NCBI GenBank assembly: GCA_009602725.1
Contig: WELB01000266.1
Span: forward strand, 6,590-25,236
DNA: 18,647 bases
Direction of reading: 5' to 3'
From: Spirogloea muscicola
Lineage: Eukaryota > Streptophyta > Zygnematophyceae > Spirogloeales > Spirogloeaceae
Shown: positions 16,454 to 18,647 of the stretch, one piece after another
Position numbering within the stretch: position 1 is the first letter of the stretch
Layout of the letters: the number at the start of each line of letters is the position of its first letter
Program-made: the position numbers and the translations under genes
Notes under the pieces: generated by a model
What the model saw: the letters and a program-made list of their open reading frames with translations, nothing else
Told to the model about the DNA's origin: nothing
Databases searched by the model: none

Positions 16454-16985
16454 TTGCCACGCGAGCTGCTAGGAAGAGAAGGTGCACGGTGCGCATGAAA
16501 TGAAGCGATGGCCAAGCTGAACCAATACACTGCTGGTGAACATCTCCGCAAAGAGAGGACTACACAAAGCAAAGCCCTAGGCTATGAGGGGCTGAGGTTA
16601 CATGGCAAAAGCACAGTTGGAAGGGGCCGAAGTACAATTAAGTGAGCACGTCAATCCCGACAGGCTTATCTTGGGAGCTGAAATACCGTCACGGTCGTCA
16701 GTCGCAAGGACGCCAACCTCGTCGTTCTTGAGGGTGTGCGCAACTTGCGACAACCCGCGCCCATTGGGCTTGGTATGGCAGGGTCAATTTTGTCCTCATC
16801 ACGCCTGGCGGGGGCCCCCACCTCATTGTGTACTTTGACATTGTGAACTTGACATTGTAAACTCTTCTTTGAAGTAGCAAAGTCAGTCCAGTCAGCGGAG
16901 GAGGCGAGGCATGCGGTCGGCAAGGCTGCTGGTGCTGACGAGCAAGCGGAAGTGGCCATCACGAATGTGCTCTAAGACCCCTGGC
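16454..16985. other. Largely unassigned stretch, possible decayed coding fragment at 16685-16950
   Basis: I recognise no gene. On the plus strand, TVTVVSRKDANLVVLEGVRN (about 16688-16750), GRVNFVLITPGGGPHLIVYF (about 16778-16840) and FEVAKSVQSAEEARHAVGKA (about 16867-16930) look protein-like but lie in different frames and are separated by stops. They may be an old coding fragment, perhaps of a mobile element. I cannot assign a family. Confidence 0.3.
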
Positions 16986-17320
16986 CAGCAGCCGCAAAGA
17001 GTAGCTTGCAAAGAAGTAAGCTCATCCAAAGGGGGTGAGGGCTGTCCAACAATTTGCAATTTCAAAGGGGGCGAGACTGTGGAAGGCCCCAAAGAAAGTA
17101 TAAACAAGGTCAAAGAAGAAAAAGAAGACACAGCTCTCTCAATCGATGCAAGGCAATGACTCTGCGACGAAAAACAGTAGAGGACGATGTGAGAGAAAGC
17201 TCTCTTCCAGTAGAGGGAGATGTGAGAGGCCAAACGAAAGGCCTTCTCAAACGGGGGCGTGGCTGTGGAAAGAGAAGCAACTCCTTCAAAGGGGGGCGAG
17301 GGCAGCCCAGTACAACACGA
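16986..17320 (-). mobile_element. Cluster of minus-oriented retrotransposon 3'-end pieces
   Basis: Repeated, worn blocks of the type AAGCTCATCCAAAGGGGG (17020-17037), TTTCAAAGGGGGCGAG (17060-17075), CAGCTCTCTCAATCGATGCA (17131-17150), GAGATGTGAGAGGCC (17217-17231) and TCAAACGGGGGCGTGGCTGT (about 17248-17267) occur at short intervals. They correspond to the GAGCTC/GGGGGCG/stem part of the terminus. No gene is seen. Confidence 0.6.
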
Positions 17321-17544
17321 CATCGTTGTGACCACGTCGACGATGATCCAAGGCCCCTATAATGGCAACGAGGTCAATGGGCTGCGCGTGGGGACGACCG
17401 TTGGCCCATCTGGATTGAAAGCCATGCACGAGTTGACGACCTTAACTAGCTGTCGTCTCCACAAGAAGGCGGCCTGTGCCGCCAGCATTCCCCTTTGCTG
17501 TGGTCTCTTGCATCAATGGGTGGTCTTGGCGCCTCTCGGCCCTT
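17321..17544. other. Unassigned spacer
   Basis: Open frames cross this stretch but none has a recognisable domain. It separates the 3'-end cluster from the 3'-end copy at 17545. Confidence 0.4.
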
Positions 17545-17581
17545 CGGACCTTGTTCATTCTTTCTGGGCTGGCTTTTCAGG
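17545..17581 (+). mobile_element. Retrotransposon 3'-end fragment joined to an RLE fragment
   Basis: GGACCTTGTTCATTCTTTCT followed by GGGCTGGCTTTTCAGG ends directly at the outer edge of the minus-oriented RLE fragment. The second arm of the stem-loop is absent, as also in the nested insert at 4192-4280. Confidence 0.72.
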
Positions 17582-17826
17582 GGCATGATGCTGGAGTCCT
17601 CCATAGCCACGGTGTAGCCTGCCTCCAGGAAGATGCCATGCATGGCATTCCGGAGGAGATCGTGCGAGCCGGTGCGCTCCCCGGCGGCGTTGGCGGCACA
17701 CATGTTCCGGTGCACACGGGAGGGGAGCTGACCTTCTCGCACGACCTCCTCCGAGATGCAATGTATGGCATCTTCGTGGAGGCCGGGTACACCGTGGCAC
17801 TGGAGAACTCCAGCGTCATGTCTTTG
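17582..17826. repeat. Palindrome of two head-to-head RLE fragments (about 120 nt per arm)
   Basis: Minus arm 17582-17700 encodes ERTGSHDLLRNAMHGIFLEA and GYTVAMEDSSIMP. Plus arm 17706-17826 encodes ELTFSHDLLRDAMYGIFVEA and GYTVALENSSVM. The arms are imperfect reverse complements, meeting with only a few bases between them. Confidence 0.85.
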
Positions 17827-18315
17827 ACAGCTGGGGCGTATGGCCGTCTCCAAACGCCCATCATGCCCATCTCGTCGCCAGCACGCTAGGTGGGGGGCTT
17901 CCGCATCATTGCAGACGTCGTCACCAGCGACTGCTTCGACTCTGGGAGCTCCTAACGACTGGCGGAGGAGGCCGGCTATCCAGTGCGCCAAGCGGCGGGC
18001 GCCAAGGATAGGAGGTACGCAGACCACCCCGCTGGCGACGAGTTCGTCGCGCTCGCGGTCGACGTCCACAGGGCGCTTGGAACTCGCCGGCTCGACCTGC
18101 TCCAGCGGCTCGCGCGGCGTGCTGTGTCCCGCCGCCAAGGGGAGCAGAGCCAGCAGCCCGGCTTCGATGGCGTCGGGTCGCCTGCTCACGTCTACAGGAT
18201 GCGCCTTGCCGTCTCCCTGCAGCGGTCCTCGGCATCTGCCATCCACTTGCGGGCAGGCCGCGCCATGGCTGCTGCCACCGGGTTCCGACGGGGCGACGAG
18301 TTTCCGCCCATCTAG
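17706..18315 (+). pseudogene. RLE domain of a family B non-LTR retrotransposon, long C-terminal copy with two in-frame stops
   Basis: One continuous frame reads FSHDLLRDAMYGIFVEAGYT, a TAG at 17887-17889, GFRIIADVVTSDCFDSGSS, a TAA at 17953-17955, RLAEEAGYPVRQAAGAKDRR, YADHPAGDEFVALAVDVHRA, LGTRRLDLLQRLARRAVSRR, VYRMRLAVSLQRSSASAIHL, and RAGRAMAAATGFRRGDEFPP to a TAG at 18313-18315. It aligns along its length with the family A RLE (SHDLLRDTMFGIVQEAGY; DHPRGDH; RLRLSLGLQRS; HQCAGRA). IADVVTSD is the probable counterpart of the nuclease aspartate block. It ends before the SDLxLLTRGY terminus. No frameshift is seen, only the two stops, so it is a comparatively young but inactive copy. Confidence 0.85.
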
Positions 18316-18540
18316 TGATGCCGGGGGCTGACGCGAGGTTATGGAGCGCTTTCTGGCTGCCGTCTTGGGAAGCAGTATCCTGCCTTCACCGCCATCCTGC
18401 CCCTTTCATTTTTCCAGAGCCTGTACACTCCTTTGGGCTGGCCTCTCACAGCAACAGCCAACAATTGGAACGGCTGTTTCGCCTTCTAATACCAGTACCC
18501 GTCTCGCACCTTGCTCTCCTTCGCCACGGTCCGACGTCCC
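18316..18540 (+). mobile_element. Spacer with a retrotransposon 3'-end variant
   Basis: CCTGTACACTCC, TTTGGGCTGGCCTCTCACAG and a CAACAGCCAAC arm (about 18419-18462) form a worn stem-loop end downstream of the RLE pseudogene, probably its 3' UTR. The remaining bases hold no recognisable feature. Confidence 0.55.
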
Positions 18541-18551
18541 TCGCGGCCGCG

Positions 18552-18583
<32 letters not shown>
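18552..18583. repeat. (GGC)n trinucleotide repeat
   Basis: About ten GGC units, 46 nt upstream of an ATG at 18629. Confidence 0.9.
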
Positions 18584-18628
18584 TCAGCCTCCGGCTTTGC
18601 CTCGGCGCGCCCGCTCGCCCGCTGTGAC

Positions 18629-18647
18629 ATGAGCGCGGCGCTGCGCG
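18629..18647 (+). CDS. Possible first codons of a gene running off the right edge
   Basis: ATG at 18629-18631 opens MSAALR before the window ends. It lies in GC-rich sequence behind a (GGC)n tract, the same setting as the other gene 5' ends here. Six codons cannot identify a product; this is a guess from context. Confidence 0.22.

Noticed and set aside
913-18470. Stem-loop ends as Helitron termini or MITEs
   Set aside because: Helitrons make no target duplication and end in CTRR; the inserts here have duplications of 5, 7 and 26 nt, and no terminal inverted repeats of MITE type. Variable 5' ends with one fixed 3' end fit retrotransposition better.
913-18470. CRISPR-like array from repeated short units
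   Set aside because: The units are irregularly spaced, in both orientations, diverged and in a eukaryotic genome; there are no uniform spacers.

Overview
This is nuclear DNA of a eukaryote from the green plant lineage, most likely a green alga. The evidence is a protein-coding gene with GT-AG introns whose product joins a universal-stress-protein-like domain, a coiled coil, a kinase and a U-box, an architecture known from plant U-box (PUB) proteins. The first exon of a 20S proteasome alpha-3 subunit sits at the left edge, and GC-rich trinucleotide repeats lie near each gene 5' end. I cannot name the species, and nothing looks bacterial or viral.

Layout. 1-91 (-): first exon of proteasome alpha-3. 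92-600: GC-rich upstream region with a C12 run, a short telomere-like repeat and (GCC)n. 600-6960: a graveyard of non-LTR retrotransposons. The largest copy (-, 1001-3600) still shows the reverse transcriptase, a CxC-H-H-C zinc knuckle and a restriction-like endonuclease (RLE) region, split by frameshifts. Around it are at least ten 5'-truncated copies that keep only the RLE C-terminus, often ending in TRGY-stop, plus a 3' UTR. 6961-7538: unassigned sequence with an (AT)n tract. 7539-12435 (-): a ten-exon USP/coiled-coil/kinase/U-box gene, about 966 codons in my model. 12436-12980: its GC-rich upstream region with (GCC)n. 12985-18480: a second retrotransposon graveyard, with RLE tails in both orientations, dozens of short 3'-end fragments and an RLE palindrome at 17582-17826. 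18500-18647: GC-rich, (GGC)n-bearing sequence that may be the 5' end of another gene on the + strand.

How the parts relate. The two confident host genes are unrelated housekeeping or signalling genes. Most of the rest of the window is one retrotransposon lineage. Its 3' end carries a recurring signature: a GGACnnnGTCC-like motif, a T-rich spacer, a GGGCTGG/CCAGCCC stem-loop, then GAGCAC or GAGCTC followed by CTTT-rich sequence. Three nested insertions can be delimited because the target is a copy of the same element or because a direct repeat flanks them: 4192-4280 (26-nt repeat), 4983-5049 (5-nt) and 13558-13688 (7-nt). They show that very short 3'-UTR pieces were inserted on their own, into older copies of the same lineage. 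I regard this stem-loop-ended, RLE-type element and its tiny 3'-end derivatives as the most interesting system here.
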